Shown piece after piece: positions 49,033 through 61,146 of a stretch of 64,000 nt of DNA; the stretch's first letter is position 1, and the number at the start of each line of letters is the position of its first letter. Under the pieces are notes generated by a model, which worked only from the letters and a program-made list of their open reading frames with translations, searched no databases and was not told the origin of the DNA. The DNA lies in NCBI RefSeq assembly GCF_024679245.1, contig NC_090187.1:2704751-2768750 (forward strand), written 5' to 3'. The position numbers and the translations under genes are program-made. This DNA comes from Pseudorasbora parva. Lineage: Eukaryota; Chordata; Actinopteri; Cypriniformes; Gobionidae.

Positions 49033-51438
49033 TGTGTAATTCACTAATGGTGTTTCTTTTTCTATCTTTTCTGTCCCTCTTTTCCCTCTTTTGGAACTTT
49101 ATGGAGGTTGTTAGAGTAGGATCATTAAACATCAATGGGGGAAGAGATAGGGTTAAAAGAGCAATGGTTTCTGAATTTATTAAATTAAATGATGTTAAAA
49201 TAATATTTTTACAAGAGACACATTCTGATAGTAATAATGAGGTAGAGTGGTATAGATGGTGGGAAGGAGAATGTAAATTAAGTCATGGAACAAATTTTAG
49301 TATGGGGGTAGCAATTCTCTTTTCAAAATATCTTGATGTAAAAATTGTGAAAACAATAGAGATAGAAAAAGGTAGAGTTTTATTAGTTATAGCTGAAATT
49401 CAAAGTGTTAAATACCTTTTTGTTAATGTGTACGCTCCAAATATAGGTTTGAATCGTGGAAAAACATTTCAAAAGTTAAATGAGGCAATAAAGCAGAATG
49501 ATGATGGAAATGCATGTGTTATAATAGGAGGCGATTGGAATTGCACAACAAATTTTGTATTGGACAGGAATGGGGAAGAGCCTCACTTAAAATCTAGTAA
49601 GTTATTACTTGACATTATAAATCATTTTAATTTAGTGGATGTGTGGAGAAGTAGGAATAAGAGGGTGAAGCAATATACCTGGATTAAGATGCAAGATTCT
49701 GTTGTGACAGGAGCAAGATTGGATAGATTGTATATAAGTAAATCTGAAGTAAATAGAGTTATCAATGCATGCATACTACCAAATGGTTTTTCAGATCATC
49801 ATATGGTGATTTTAGATTACAATATGGTAAAAACTTCAAGACCTACATTTTATTGGCATTTTAATGTAAAATTATTACAGGACAAGGAATTTTTTGAGAA
49901 ATTTTGTAGTTTTTGGGATATTTGGAGACAGGGGAAAGACAATTTTGAAAGTCTGACTCAGTGGTGGGAGGTTGGAAAGGCACAGATTCAAGTTTTTTGT
50001 CAACAATTTTCTTATAATGCTACTGCCACAGTGAAGAGAAATGTGAAAAGTTTGGAAGTTGAGATTAATGAAATGGAAAAAAGAATGATTGATGTTGCGG
50101 ATTGTGGGACAATGAATATAATAAAAAATAAGAAAATGGAGTTGAAGTCATTGTTGGAACAAAGAGTGAAAGGTGCACTAGTTCGAGCTAGAATATCTTC
50201 AATCAAAGAAATGGATGCTCCAACTGCTTATTTTTTTGGCCTTGAACGGAAAGAGGCACAAAAGAAGTGTATGCTTCATCTTAAAAGAGACAATGGAACA
50301 ATTACCTCAGATCCAATAGAGATGAGAAAGCTGGGTATTGCTTTTTATAAAGAACTGTTTGGCAATATGGACTGTGATGCTGCTTCTATGGACCAGTTCT
50401 TAAAGGACCTTCCTAAATTAAGGCCTGAGGAACAAAAGACATTGGACAGAATGATTTCTCTTGATGAACTTTCAAAGGCTGTGCAGCAGCTTTCTACAGG
50501 AAAAGCACCTGGAGTGGATGGGTTACCTGCAGAATTTTATCAAGCATTTTGGGGTGTTTTAGGAAATGATTTGTATGATGTAATTTGTGAATGTTTTAAA
50601 AGAGGTTGTCTACCAAAAAGCTGTCAGAGAGCTGTGTTGTCACTACTACCAAAAAATGGTGACCTGGGGTGGTTGAAGAATTGGCGCCCAGTGTCGTTAA
50701 TGTGTTTAGACTATAAAATACTGTCTAAGTGTTTAGCCAACAGACTAAAACAAATCTTGCATACTGTGGTGGAAAGAGAACAGACTTATTGCATTCCTGG
50801 GCGTACAATAATGGACAATTTGTTTCTTATGAGGGATGTGATTGAAATGTCTATTAGAAATAATCTTGATGTGGGTTTTTTATCTATAGACCAAGAAAAA
50901 GCTTTTGACCGGGTAGGTCATGAGTACCTTTTTACTGTGTTGAAAACTTTTGGATTTGGGGAGAATATTATTTCATGGATAAAAATACTGTATGAAGATG
51001 CCACTATTATGCTCAAGATAGGAGGAGGCTTGAGTTGTCCGATCCCTGTTAAAAGAGGAATCCGGCAGGGATGTCCTCTATCAGGACAGCTTTATAGTTT
51101 AGCCATTGAACCCTTATTGTGCAAGCTAAGAAAAGAGTTAAGTGGTTTAATGATACCAGGTGATAATTCAGGGCTAAGGTATTCTGTATCTGCATATGCA
51201 GATGATGTTAATATTTTTATTACTGGTCAAAATGATGTTCAGATACTTAGTAAAAATTTAAACCTGTATGAAAAGTCATCCTCAGCCAAGGTTAACTGGG
51301 CAAAGTGTGAGGGGTTTGTTGTGGGTTCTTGGGTTGAAAAGGGGTCACCTCATCTTCCTGAAGGTCTGAAATGGGGGAAGGAAGGCATTAAAGTGTTGGG
51401 GGTGTTTCTGGGGACTGAGAATTATAAAGAAAAAAAAT
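49029..51438 (+). CDS. LINE ORF2, endonuclease and reverse transcriptase part (before frameshift)
   Basis: The N-terminal APE-type endonuclease shows SLNINGG (~33-39), the catalytic QETHSD (~62-67), GGDWNC (~168) and the terminal SDHH (~256). The reverse transcriptase follows from about residue 495: TGKAPGVDGLPAEFY, LPKNGDLGWLKNWRPVSL, SIDQEKAFDRV and RGIRQGCPLSGQLY. The YADD active site is at residues 723-726 (51195-51206). The start ATG overlaps the ORF1 stop; a second Met (49101) lies just before the endonuclease and is a plausible alternative. The frame breaks at an eight-A run (51430-51437) and then hits a stop at 51453-51455. Upstream of that all catalytic motifs look intact. Confidence 0.9.
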
Positions 51439-52980
51439 TGGGAGGGTCTGCTTGAGAAGGTTGTGGCCAAGTTGTCTAAGTGGAATTGGCTATTGCCCGA
51501 ACTATCGTATAGAGGCAGAGTCTTAATCACAAACAATCTGACAGCATCTATGTTATGGCACAAATTGAATGTACTTGAGCCACCAGAAGACTGTATTAAG
51601 AATATTCAGAGGAAATTAGTGGATTTCTTCTGGTCTGGTCAGAAATGGATTCCAGGGCCGGCACTTTATCTACCAGTGAATGAAGGAGGGCAAAGTTTAA
51701 TAGATGTACGAAGCCGTATAAATGCGTTTCGACTACAAGCGGCACAGAGACTGGTGTATGAAGAGGATGCTGGGTGGATAAATGTGGCTAGTGCGCTTCT
51801 ACGGAAAACATCGGGCCTATTGTATGATAAACAGCTGTTTCTACTGGAAATTGATGAAGTGGATTTGAAGGACTTAACCCCTTTTTATAAGTCAATGATG
51901 ACAGCTTGGAAAAAGACTTTTTTTATACAAAGAGACATTTTAAGACCAGAGGACTGGATAATGGGAGAACCGTTGTTCCATAATCCATTAATACGAACAA
52001 ATATTCTGTCCTCTAAATATGTGGAAAGCTGTTTTGTAAAGGCTGGTTTGGTAAAGTTGGGGGATCTGAGAAGTGGAAATGGCTGGAAAACATCGGAGTC
52101 TCTGCAGAGTGCGACGGGGCTGAGATCTCTTCGCCTTCTGAGAAGAATAATGGAGGAAGTGTGGGCGGCTCTACCTGGTGCCTGTCGAGAGGCACTAACA
52201 CAGGGTTGGAGCGAGGAATATGCATTTCCACCCATTAAAGTTTCTGCGGCTGTACAAGAGGAAAATGAGGAAGCTAGCAATTCGATTCTATCATTTGAGT
52301 ACCCTGAGTTGGGCAGTTTTCAAGAAATAAAGAAGAAAGAGCTATATATCACATGTGTGAAAGTAACTCATCAGACTGTGTTGAGAGGAGTAAAGCCCTG
52401 GAAGTGGTCAGAAGTGTTTGGGACTGATTTTAAGGCATCCTGGAGGTCTCTTTATAAGCAGCCTGTGGAGAAGCGCACTGCAGACCTGCAGTGGAGGTTG
52501 TTGTTCAGGGCTATAGCAACGAACAGACACGTGGCACACCTGAATCCGGCAGTGGGGACAGAGTGTTTATTTTGTGGTTTAGAGGAAACGGTTAGTCACT
52601 TATTTATTGATTGTTTTAGGTTGAAGGGAGTTTTTAATTTCTTGACGCAATGTTTTATAAAGTGTGGAGAACTTTTTTCGCATCAGATTTTTATAAGTGG
52701 ACCAGTATATAATTTCAAGGAAAAAAGGAAGAAATGTTTACTGAATTTTTTGTTAGGGTCGGCTAAATTGTCGATCTGGAAAACTAGGAAAAACAAAATG
52801 TTGGGTATTGGTTCAACAAATGCTGAGATGGTTTTAAAAGGAATGATAATGGCTAGAATAAAAATTGAGTATACATATTATAAACTGGTAAATAACATTG
52901 TAATGTTTTCTGAAATATGGTCAGTGGGGGAAGTTCTTTGTGAAATTGGAGAAAATGAAATGTTGATTTTAAATTTGTAG
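51439..52980 (+). CDS. LINE ORF2, C-terminal part (after frameshift)
   Basis: After a one-base shift the same protein continues for about 513 residues. It begins with the segment that follows the RT thumb (LLPELSYRGRVLITNNLTAS), typical of Tx1/L1-like ORF2. Near the end it has a cysteine/histidine cluster, CLFCGLEETVSHLFIDC (CX2C...HX4C), as in the C-terminal zinc-binding region of LINE ORF2 proteins. It ends at a TAG (52978-52980). With the first part it would total about 1,316 residues, close to the size of the Tx1 ORF2 product. No other stops are seen. Confidence 0.85.
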   Translation, partial: WEGLLEKVVAKLSKWNWLLPELSYRGRVLITNNLTASMLWHKLNVLEPPEDCIKNIQRKLVDFFWSGQKWIPGPALYLPVNEGGQSLIDVRSRINAFRLQAAQRLVYEEDAGWINVASALLRKTSGLLYDKQLFLLEIDEVDLKDLTPFYKSMMTAWKKTFFIQRDILRPEDWIMGEPLFHNPLIRTNILSSKYVESCFVKAGLVKLGDLRSGNGWKTSESLQSATGLRSLRLLRRIMEEVWAALPGACREALTQGWSEEYAFPPIKVSAAVQEENEEASNSILSFEYPELGSFQEIKKKELYITCVKVTHQTVLRGVKPWKWSEVFGTDFKASWRSLYKQPVEKRTADLQWRLLFRAIATNRHVAHLNPAVGTECLFCGLEETVSHLFIDCFRLKGVFNFLTQCFIKCGELFSHQIFISGPVYNFKEKRKKCLLNFLLGSAKLSIWKTRKNKMLGIGSTNAEMVLKGMIMARIKIEYTYYKLVNNIVMFSEIWSVGEVLCEIGENEMLILNL

Positions 52981-53049
52981 AATGTAAATTATTTTGTAAC
53001 AATTGTATGATTTGAAGTAGAAAGACAAGTGGTCGAATAAAGAGATTGT

Positions 53050-53053
<4 letters not shown>

Positions 53054-53141
<88 letters not shown>
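53054..53141. repeat. (CT)n microsatellite, 3' flank of the LINE
   Basis: Pure CT run that begins directly after the LINE 3' end (...GATTGTTAAG). Confidence 0.95.
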
Positions 53142-53145
<4 letters not shown>

Positions 53146-53262
53146 CACTAATTAAATACATATTTATTTTATTTGTACGAATTTGTCATTTTTCATATCA
53201 GACCCCCGTACCCGGCAGAAATCTCACTCTGAACTCAGTTCAAAACTTGAGAGCCCTGTTTT

Positions 53263-53356
53263 AAGTCATTAATTCAGAAAAACAGCAAAAACAAATATTC
53301 ATGAAAAAATTCTCTCATAATTCTGAGATAATTAACTCATTCATTCAGAAAAACAG
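53263..53356. repeat. ~70-bp tandem repeat, 1.5 copies
   Basis: AAGTCATTAATTCAGAAAAA, ATATTCATGAAAAAATTCTC and ATAATTCTGAGATAATTAAC match the 45765-45960 array. Confidence 0.75.
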
Positions 53357-53573
53357 AGTATTTTTTTCCCCAAGTGAATGCAATAAGCTTCCGTAAGAAC
53401 CGTTTCCGAATAGACTGTGGAAAATCAGCCAGCCAGTAAAACCTTTCACAAGACTGTGTTCCTCAATCCTTCCTTCAGAGGCCAGGCGGCTCCTCTTTAG
53501 CATTCGGACAACACGTAGTGCACGTTATTACGTCAGTGAAAATGTATGAACGACAAGAAGGCAAAAAATGCTG

Positions 53574-53818
53574 CACTCTAAAAAATGCTGGGTTAAAAAC
53601 AACCCAAGTTGGGTTGCAACTGCACCAACCCAACAATTGGGTTGTTTTAACCCAATGGTTGAGTAGTTCTTACCCAGCAATTGGGTTGTCTTAAGCAACA
53701 TTTAACCCAACCACTGCGGTTAAAACAACTCAACCATTGGGTTAAAACAACCCAATTGTTGGGTTGGTGCATTTTCAACCCAACTTGGGTTGTTTTTAAC
53801 CCAAAATTTTTTAGAGTG
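53574..53818. repeat. MITE family A, copy 3
   Basis: CACTCTAAAAAATGCTGGGT ... AATTTTTTAGAGTG is palindromic with repeated TTGGGTTGTTTTAACCCA blocks, and the most complete of the three copies. Flanking TA is not evident here. Confidence 0.75.
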
Positions 53819-54075
53819 TGTGAATGGTATAATATTAACGTTACATTCATGTGTAGGCCTACAACATAACTAGTTATTTATAAAAGAAATGCTGGTGATG
53901 CTACCAGCTTAGCTAAATGACAGTCTGTTGGCCATCAATAACGTTATGTGTGTTATTTGTATATTTTAAAAAATATCAATACAGTAGTAATTTGTACATT
54001 TAAACGTTAAAATACTTATATTTACAATGGTTATAACAAAAGTTTGGTAACGTAAATATACTTAAATGTAAAAGC

Positions 54076-54180
54076 ATTGTGGCTAGCAGCGAGGCGAGGG
54101 ACCGTGAGAGCGGGCCGGTGGAGTGATGATGAGCGGCAGCTGATCACGCCACACCGGTCTCGGCTCACGGCAGTGACGCC
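54076..54180 (+). repeat. LTR-like sequence, left piece
   Basis: A GC-rich block (GCGAGGGACCGTGAGAGCGG, ATGAGCGGCAGCTGATCACG) lies directly left of the foldback element. It appears to continue at 56468 after the insertion. Confidence 0.35.
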
Positions 54181-56467
54181 TTATGGCGTTTAAATAAAGT
54201 CAAAAGTCGCGCGCACGAAAACCACGAGCACGCGAATAAACCCAAGCGCGCAAAACAGACCCACGAGAGGAAAATAGCAACGCGAGAGCGCATCTGTGCA
54301 GCCGCGAGCGCATCTGTGCAGCCGCGAGCGCGCATTTGTACACCGCGAGCGCGCGAAACAGTATTTAGGGGCGGAAATGAATACTAGCGCAAGGCCCTGC
54401 TGCCTAGCGCGCACAACTGCAAATGAGTGCAATATATTCAATATATGAAATTGTATTGTACAATTTCAAAGGTATTTTGTTTACAATCATCTTGAATAGT
54501 TTGTATAGGACCTTAACACCAAAAAAGATAAGCTAATTTAAGATAAAGCTGACTAACCCATAAATCTAGGATGTTAAAGGTTAGTTTTGACCTACATTGA
54601 CAATATACAGTAAATAAATCATCGCTGAGTAGCATTTCTAACTACTTAACAAAACTAGTATGCTAATGTACTAAACAAAGCAGCGTAAATGCAATCTTTG
54701 TGATTTATTCCAACCACAGCACCGACCCCTATTGCCCTATTGCTATTATCGTAATGCCGTTTATAAAATGATTAGAACACATTACAAACGGCATTAGTGA
54801 AACTTAAGGGTTACATCACTGAAAGCGGTTTTCTGCTGATGGTCTATGTGACCCTGTAAAAAGTGTAAAACAAACAAAAGTGACGTTTTGATGTTTTCTG
54901 TCATCCTATATGCAAACAATTAAGAAAATAATTTTGATATATTTACTACTAAGACCATGTTTGAAATAGGGAAATTAGTAAGTAAAATCAAACTTTGATG
55001 CTCATTATCTATTTTTTTTAATACTTTCCTGGACTCAAAGGATGAGTAGAGATAATGTAACCCTTTCAACTTTTGAAGTGTGTTTATCACAACAGTGACA
55101 TGGTATCTTAACATCTCATTAATTATTCTTTGTTCTGTCAATAGCTAAGACACCACTTTTTGGCAAATCTTTTACACAAGTTGCAACAGGCCTTCAGCAC
55201 AACACCACTGGATTTAGATTATCTGGAGTTTCTGTGTCGTCAGGAGCTGTATATTCTGGAGGCCCTGTCCAGTCACATACAAGTACCCCCTGCTATCATT
55301 TACATTTACATTTAATCATTTAGCAGACGCTTTTATCCAAAGCGACTTACAAAAAAGGGGAGAGTAATAGAAGCAACGAAACAGACAAGGCCAACAACCT
55401 GTAAGAGCTGTAAGAAATCTCAATTAATTAGCACAGTACAAATATATATATATATATTTTTTAATAGACATGTACAACAAAAACTCACGTACGCAAAATA
55501 CAAAACACTGGATTTTGATAGCTATGATAACAACCCATTAGGACTAAGGCTGTTGCCCCAGCTGTTGTCGTTAATGCAGATTCAGTGGCCCAATGGGTGG
55601 TATCACCCAGGCTTTGCAAGAGCTCTTTGACCTTATACGGGCACAAGCGGAACATCCAGCACCATGTGTCAGATAAATAAATCACAAAGATTGCATTTAC
55701 GCTGCTTTGTTTATACATTAGCATACTAGCTTTGTTAAGTAGTTAGAAATGCTACTCAGCGATGATTTATTTACTGTATATTGTCAATGTAGGTCAAAAC
55801 TAACCTTTAACATCCTACATTTATGGGTTAGTCAGCTTTATCTTAAATTAGCTTATCTTTTTTGGTGTTAAGGTCCTATACAAACTATTCAAGATGATTG
55901 TAAACAAAATACCTTTGAAATTGTACAATACAATTTCATATATTGAATATATTGCAATCGAAACACAAAGACTTAAAAATTAAATTACCTACTCAGGGTC
56001 CGACATAATGGTTCCTTAAAACGTGCCTTGTCCTAGTCCTGCTACATGTTTAAACAAGAGTGAAACTGATTAAACAAATGACCAATCACAGGTGGGAAGA
56101 CAAAAGTCATTGCCCCGCCCTCAAAGTGTCAAAAGTCAACTCGAGGAGCGAGCGAGTGTTGAGTAGTCACGCGAGCGCTCATTTGCAGTTGTGCGCGCTA
56201 GGCAGCAGGGCCTTGCGCTAGTATTCATTTCCACCCCTAAATACTGTTTCGCGCGCTCGCGGTGTACAAATGCGCGCTCGCGGTGTACAAATGCGCTCGC
56301 GGCTGCACAGATGCGCTCTCGCGGGTGTACAGATGCGCTCTCGCGGGTGCACAAATGCGCTCTCGCGTTGCTATTTTCCTCTCGTGGGTCTGTTTTGCGC
56401 GCTTGGGTTTATTCGCGTGCTCGTGGTTTTCGTGCGCGCGACTTTTGACTTCATTTAAACGCCATAA
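54181..56467. mobile_element. 2.3-kb foldback transposon with long arms and 4-bp target duplication
   Basis: The ends are TTATGGCGTTTAAAT and ATTTAAACGCCATAA, a perfect 15-bp inverted repeat; CGCC occurs on both sides (54177-54180 and 56468-56471). The left arm (54181-54711) pairs with 55676-56467. Shared blocks include CGCGCACGAAAACCACGAGC, AATACTAGCGCAAGGCCCTG and CAAAGCAGCGTAAATGCAAT. The right arm has an extra ~200-bp segment (about 55965-56165) and more copies of a ~22-bp minisatellite (GCGCTCTCGCGGGTG-ACA). The ~960-bp centre carries a SINE/LINE tail motif. No transposase. Confidence 0.75.
55305..55352 (-). repeat. SINE/LINE 3'-tail motif
   Basis: TCATTTAGCAGACGCTTTTA followed by TCCAAAGCGACTTACAA is the reverse complement of the tail motif at 10556-10601. 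Confidence 0.6.
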
Positions 56468-56700
56468 CGCCTGCCCTCCCACGCTCCCCCTTCCCGTGGG
56501 AGTATAAAAGGAGGAGCGTGGAAGACGACAGAGGGCCAGGCCTGGATTCTATGTCATGGGTTTTTTATGTTTTATTATATGTGTGCGTTCTATGAGTAAA
56601 ACCATAAAACGCATGCAACCCATAGAGACGCGTCACGGCAACGCCTCGCCGACTGATAATGAAAAATAAACGGATATTTTCCGACTTTTGAGCCGTTCTT
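56468..56700 (+). repeat. LTR-like sequence, right piece, with TATA box and polyA signal
   Basis: GAGTATAAAAGGAGGAGCG at about 56501 is a strong TATA context. AATAAA follows about 165 bp later (near 56665). This promoter-to-polyA spacing suits the U3-R part of an LTR, here with its upstream part (54076-54180) displaced by the foldback insertion. There is no internal retroelement sequence. Family unknown. Confidence 0.4.
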
Positions 56701-58229
56701 TACTATACACATGGTCATGTTATTATAAGTCAAATTTATTTAGTTTTATTGACCACAAATATCATTAATATTTGTCTGAAAGGGGCACTTTTGATTTATT
56801 TTGAAAAAGGGCAGTGGCTCGAGCACCCAAAGCTCTGCACGTGCCTGGTGTGCAGCATAAGAAAGTTGAGAAATAACGCTGAAATGAAAAATCACAGACA
56901 TGTAGGGCCTACTCCTTTCACTTCCTGCCCGAAATGCTGTGATGTGTATAAATTCTGATTGAAATATAGTGCAATAAGCCTTTACTTATTTTACATATTG
57001 CACATGCATTTATCAGTAGAATGTGAATCTGAATTTAATCAGTATATGAAATCAATACAACTGCACATGATTAGATGGTAAATTCAGCAGTCACACAACT
57101 GTGCGGTTGACATAAAGCACTAAAGACCAGCAAAGCTAAAAGGCTGATTTAAGCTTCTTCTTTTGTTCTCGGAAGTGGGTAGGCTACATTTGAAACTGAG
57201 ATTGCAGCTGCAATTAATAGAGCGAAACAATTTTATACGAACAGAAACTGAGAGGCCTTTTCTGAGCCGTGGGTTTAGCAGGTGAATAGGTTACTATTTT
57301 AACTATCCGCAGTATTTTCCCAGTTGATTGATCACCGTAAACCGTTAAGACATTTTGTGTTGTAAGTTTTTTGAAATGTTATCTTTAAACAGTGTGGTGA
57401 TATCTGGTATTTATCTCAGGTCCTGATTAACTCTTAGAATACAATGGTAATGATTGCAGCTGAGTTAATCAATAATCAGTCAATATTTGAACAAATTCAT
57501 GCTTACCCTTTGTATGGTTGGTTGACCTTGGCCTTGTAAGATAACTAAAATGCTCTTTCTATTATTATAGAACTGCTGTTACAAGCTGAAGTAAGATTCG
57601 AACAATACTTTTGTCTTTATAAAATAAAAATGTATTTATACAAAAGATAAAAGCACTAGTTAAACAACGATTAATATTTGTAGCAAAATGACAAAAAGTT
57701 ACAGATTAAAATAGCCTACTCTAGCTTTTCCAATCTCAGTCCTGCATGAGTGGAATGATACAGGGGCTAATTACCTTGTATGCAGTTCGAAGCAATAGAT
57801 GTAAAAAATAACTCATTCTCAAATGAGTATTTCAAGTAAAAGAATGCAGCAGAGCAGTTCGAGGAGAATTTTGTAAAGAACCAGTCTTCACAAGGTTACA
57901 CCTATCAATCAAATCAAAAGATGCACATCAAAGAGACAAATAACAGAGGTAAATACAGAATCTAGTTCATTGGTCTCTATGCAGTTCCAGACGAACTAAA
58001 CCTGCTGACCAGCTGACTTGTGTCAGTCGATGGCAGTTTCTTCAAATCTTGCCAGTTTTGGATGTTCTATCTTCCCTTTTTTCCTCGTGGCTCGGGGTTT
58101 TGTCTCATGTATGTGTGTGTGTGTATCTGGAAGTGTATTTGTAAGTTCACAATACCTTTTAATATTTATATTATGATTTTCTCTTACAACAGGTGAAGTA
58201 GCTTTTATAATTGGAATTTGTCTATTTAA
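56701..58229. other. Non-coding stretch, nothing recognised
   Basis: AT-rich. A short GT run lies near 58111-58123. No exon supported. Confidence 0.4.
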
Positions 58230-59774
58230 ACGTGCAGTATGCAACTTTTGGCCACTAGGGGTCACTCATTCAAAATAATAACAACTGACGTACTTTGATG
58301 ACGTCGGGAAAGTGCGTGGGCTCATGGGAGTTGTTGTCATTATTGCCACTGTCAACCAGCGAATTTGGCATCTCCAGCAGAAAACATGTTCACTGACAAG
58401 GTAATTGATTGTTATATTACATCTCTATTATTGTTAAGTTTAGTTACGGCTTTTCACTTTATGTAATGTCAATCTAATGAAATAGCAGCAAGCTACCGTT
58501 ACTTAACAAACTTATCAGTAACGTTAGATAATGTGCGAGACAGAATGTTGTGCGGGCGGTCGCTATGCCAACATACCTATAAGTTGGTTGACATATTAAC
58601 CGCGCATCATAATTTGAGTTACTCAAATTATAGATATATTGACATGGCATCCGCGATTGTCGAACATTCTGTAAATCAACTGTTCAATAAGGAAATAAAT
58701 TTCAATTTAGTTTATCATTACCAACATAAAACATAGTAAATGAGAGAACCAGCACCAGCAATACGTTGTTCATTGGAACACGCGCTGTCGCTTCCCACGT
58801 TCATCAATCATTCTAATAAACATTTATTTTGGAACTCAGAGATATATGAATACGTAGATCATTATTAAATCAATATTATATGTAGCTAGTATTAACATAT
58901 GATAAAAGTGACGGTCACCTTATATTAATTGACCAAGATAGTGGCATATTACCTTATGAAGCTAACGTTACCTTCTCCAGCTACATATAAAACCAATAAT
59001 AGCTAGTCCATCTGCGTTTTACACATGACATCATCGTGTCACCAAATATACGGATAGAAATATACTTTTGAATCAGTTTTAAAAAGTCTCCGTTTCAGTC
59101 TCCAAAAACACAGAATCCGCCTGTTTGAAAAGCCGATACAATACAAAATGTATACGTATTCAGCTAAACGCGTCTCAATGTGGTCAAGATCGCTATGCAA
59201 TATGCAAACATACAGCATGTTATGATTATATGATTATTATGTTAGCTGAATGGTTACTTAAATGACCTGTTTATTAAAACGAAAGCGAGATCAGCTGCAG
59301 TCCGAGCTTGTCACGAAGATTTCGCCATCTTTCAAAGGCTTCTCCAAGGTTTACACGTCTCTTGCTTCTTCTACTGTCCCAAAATCTTCTCGGGTCATTT
59401 TTTTTCACCCCTTACGTTTGCGCTTTGTTGAGCTGGCAGAACGTACAGGCAAAGAGTAGTCATGATCCATTATCATACAGACTTTTTTATACGGGTGTTC
59501 CCCTTATACTGTCTGTCAGTGTTCCTCTTTGAGTTTGGCGGTTCCGCCGAGTTCCGCAGGAAGCAAGACGCAAACGTGGATATGACGTGAAAGACTGGCG
59601 ACATAACGGAAATAAAGACACGGTCCGTGTCTTCGAATTAAAATATTAATTTCTCTGGATTTAGAAGTTAATTGGAACTGTCGGGATAATGTAAACACAC
59701 AACTTTAAAAAATATATAACATAGATATAGTGATCTTTTATATTTTTAATGCTGAAACATTACATATTGTGCCT
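58230..59774. mobile_element. T2-type element (TTTAAACGTGCAGTATGCAAC start), 1.5 kb
   Basis: The left end ACGTGCAGTATGCAAC is preceded by TTAA (58226-58229). The right end ACATATTGTGCCT is followed by TTAA (59775-59778). The terminal match is imperfect (about 10 of 13), but the left start shares GTGCA.TATGCAACTTT with 5996 and the nearby GGCCACTAGGGGTCA. No transposase recognised. Confidence 0.6.
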
Positions 59775-59954
59775 TTAAATATGCACTCATGAAGCCAGCT
59801 CAACATTCATGTTTCATTTTGACACATTAGAGATGGTTTTTACACTGGGAATTTTGGATGGCTCTTTTATGAGTTCAAAATACTGTCGACTGCCAGAAAC
59901 AAAAATACCTTGGCCTGTTGAAGAAATTGCGTTACAGAAATGATGTGAATTCAG

Positions 59955-60135
59955 TAACACTTTAGAATAATGGTCCGTTATTAATAGATAACTATGCAGG
60001 ACTGATGCGTAGCACTCCATTAACACTTTAGCTACTACTGTTAACTAATATAGAAACAAGCTGAACTAATCAGTAAGTAATATTGAATTCGGGACTAAGA
60101 TAGTATTTTTAGAATAATGATCCGTTTTTAAGTGT
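59955..60135. repeat. MITE-like repeat (ACACTTTAGAATAATGGTCC)
   Basis: ACACTTTAGAATAATGGTCC, then GATAACTATGCAGGACTGAT, with a second TTAGAATAATGATCCGTT block at 60110. Resembles a widespread fish repeat. Boundaries uncertain. Confidence 0.5.
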
Positions 60136-60900
60136 CACCACTTTCTTTTGCTCATTTTAGGACTGTTTAGAGATCCTAACAAAACTGTTCACACATTAAT
60201 ATCCTAACTGCTTATGTTTCTGTGGCTAACATTAGTTTTATCACACTTTCACCATCAGCTTGTGATGTTGTGAAGACAGGGCAGTGATCAGGCAGATTTC
60301 TGCAGTTTCAGGAAGGACTGCACAGATGGTTAGTAGATTAACGTCAGACTCGTATACTTGAATCGATTCAAAAGTTACATAGCAAATCCATTTATTTACC
60401 ATTGACGTCTATAATAGTAACTCACGGTAGCCTTGCATTCAAAACTCCTGAGAACATCTGTTTATTTCATGTACATTTTAAGAAAAACTGCAATTGACCC
60501 TGAAATGTTAAGCTAGTTTATCCTTCATCGTCGCAAGAAATTGCATGGCATTAAGACTCTTTACGCATCTGTTAGATCGGCAACAAAAGCGAGTGCTTTA
60601 CTAGTTTAAAAGCAATCAACAGACGAACACAACAGACGTCGCAGAACCGCTTTCATTCGGTTTGTGGTCAGCAAACAGTTAAATACATGACAGGCACAGC
60701 CATAGCCTCAGGACATCCTTTCTTTGCAAACAAAGACATTCACTCTTTTTTAAAATACAATTACACGGTACATCATACAAAACAAAAGCCAACAAAACTC
60801 CTAGAAATGTACAAACCATAAACATACAAAAGACAGCTGGGCAATTACAGTTCAGATAATTCATATTGTGCTATGAGTTTGCACAACGTGTGTCCATTGG

Positions 60901-60906
60901 TTTATT
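60901..60906 (-). terminator. yif1b: Polyadenylation signal of yif1b
   Basis: TTTATT on the plus strand is AATAAA on the gene's strand, 85 bp beyond the stop codon. Confidence 0.55.
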
Positions 60907-60990
60907 ACATGAGTGCAAATAGGCGTATGTCTCTACAGACGAGGAGCTTTCGTAAGTGACCGAACTGTGACCGTTCCTCATCTGCGGTTC

Positions 60991-61146
60991 TTATCTGACC
61001 AGATGAAAGGTCAGCCAGTACATGAACACCGGCTGTGCCGCAGCGATGGCCATGGTCAGGTACATTCGCAGCTGGTTTTTGGCTCCCCGCACTAACCGTC
61101 CCTCTGCAGCGGCCTCAGACAGGATCTTTAACCGCAGTGTCCGAAT
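60991..61146 (-). CDS. yif1b: YIF1B, last coding exon
   Basis: The exon encodes the final 51 residues and the stop: [36 protein letters not shown] and [10 protein letters not shown]. This is the conserved C-terminus of YIF1B, with the last transmembrane helix and the HLVR end. It starts after an acceptor (TTTCGCTGACAG, intron side at 61147-61149 in reverse). YIF1 proteins are multi-pass Yip1-family membrane proteins of the ER-Golgi intermediate compartment and early Golgi. They partner with YIPF5-type proteins in vesicle traffic. The sequence fits YIF1B better than YIF1A, whose C-terminal third differs. Confidence 0.93.
   Translation of the reverse strand: MRTLRLKILSEAAAEGRLVRGAKNQLRMYLTMAIAAAQPVFMYWLTFHLVR

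Noticed and set aside
56136..56507. Several overlapping frames near the right arm of the 54-56 kb foldback
   Set aside because: They are translations of a GC-rich ~22-bp minisatellite in the arm, open on both strands.
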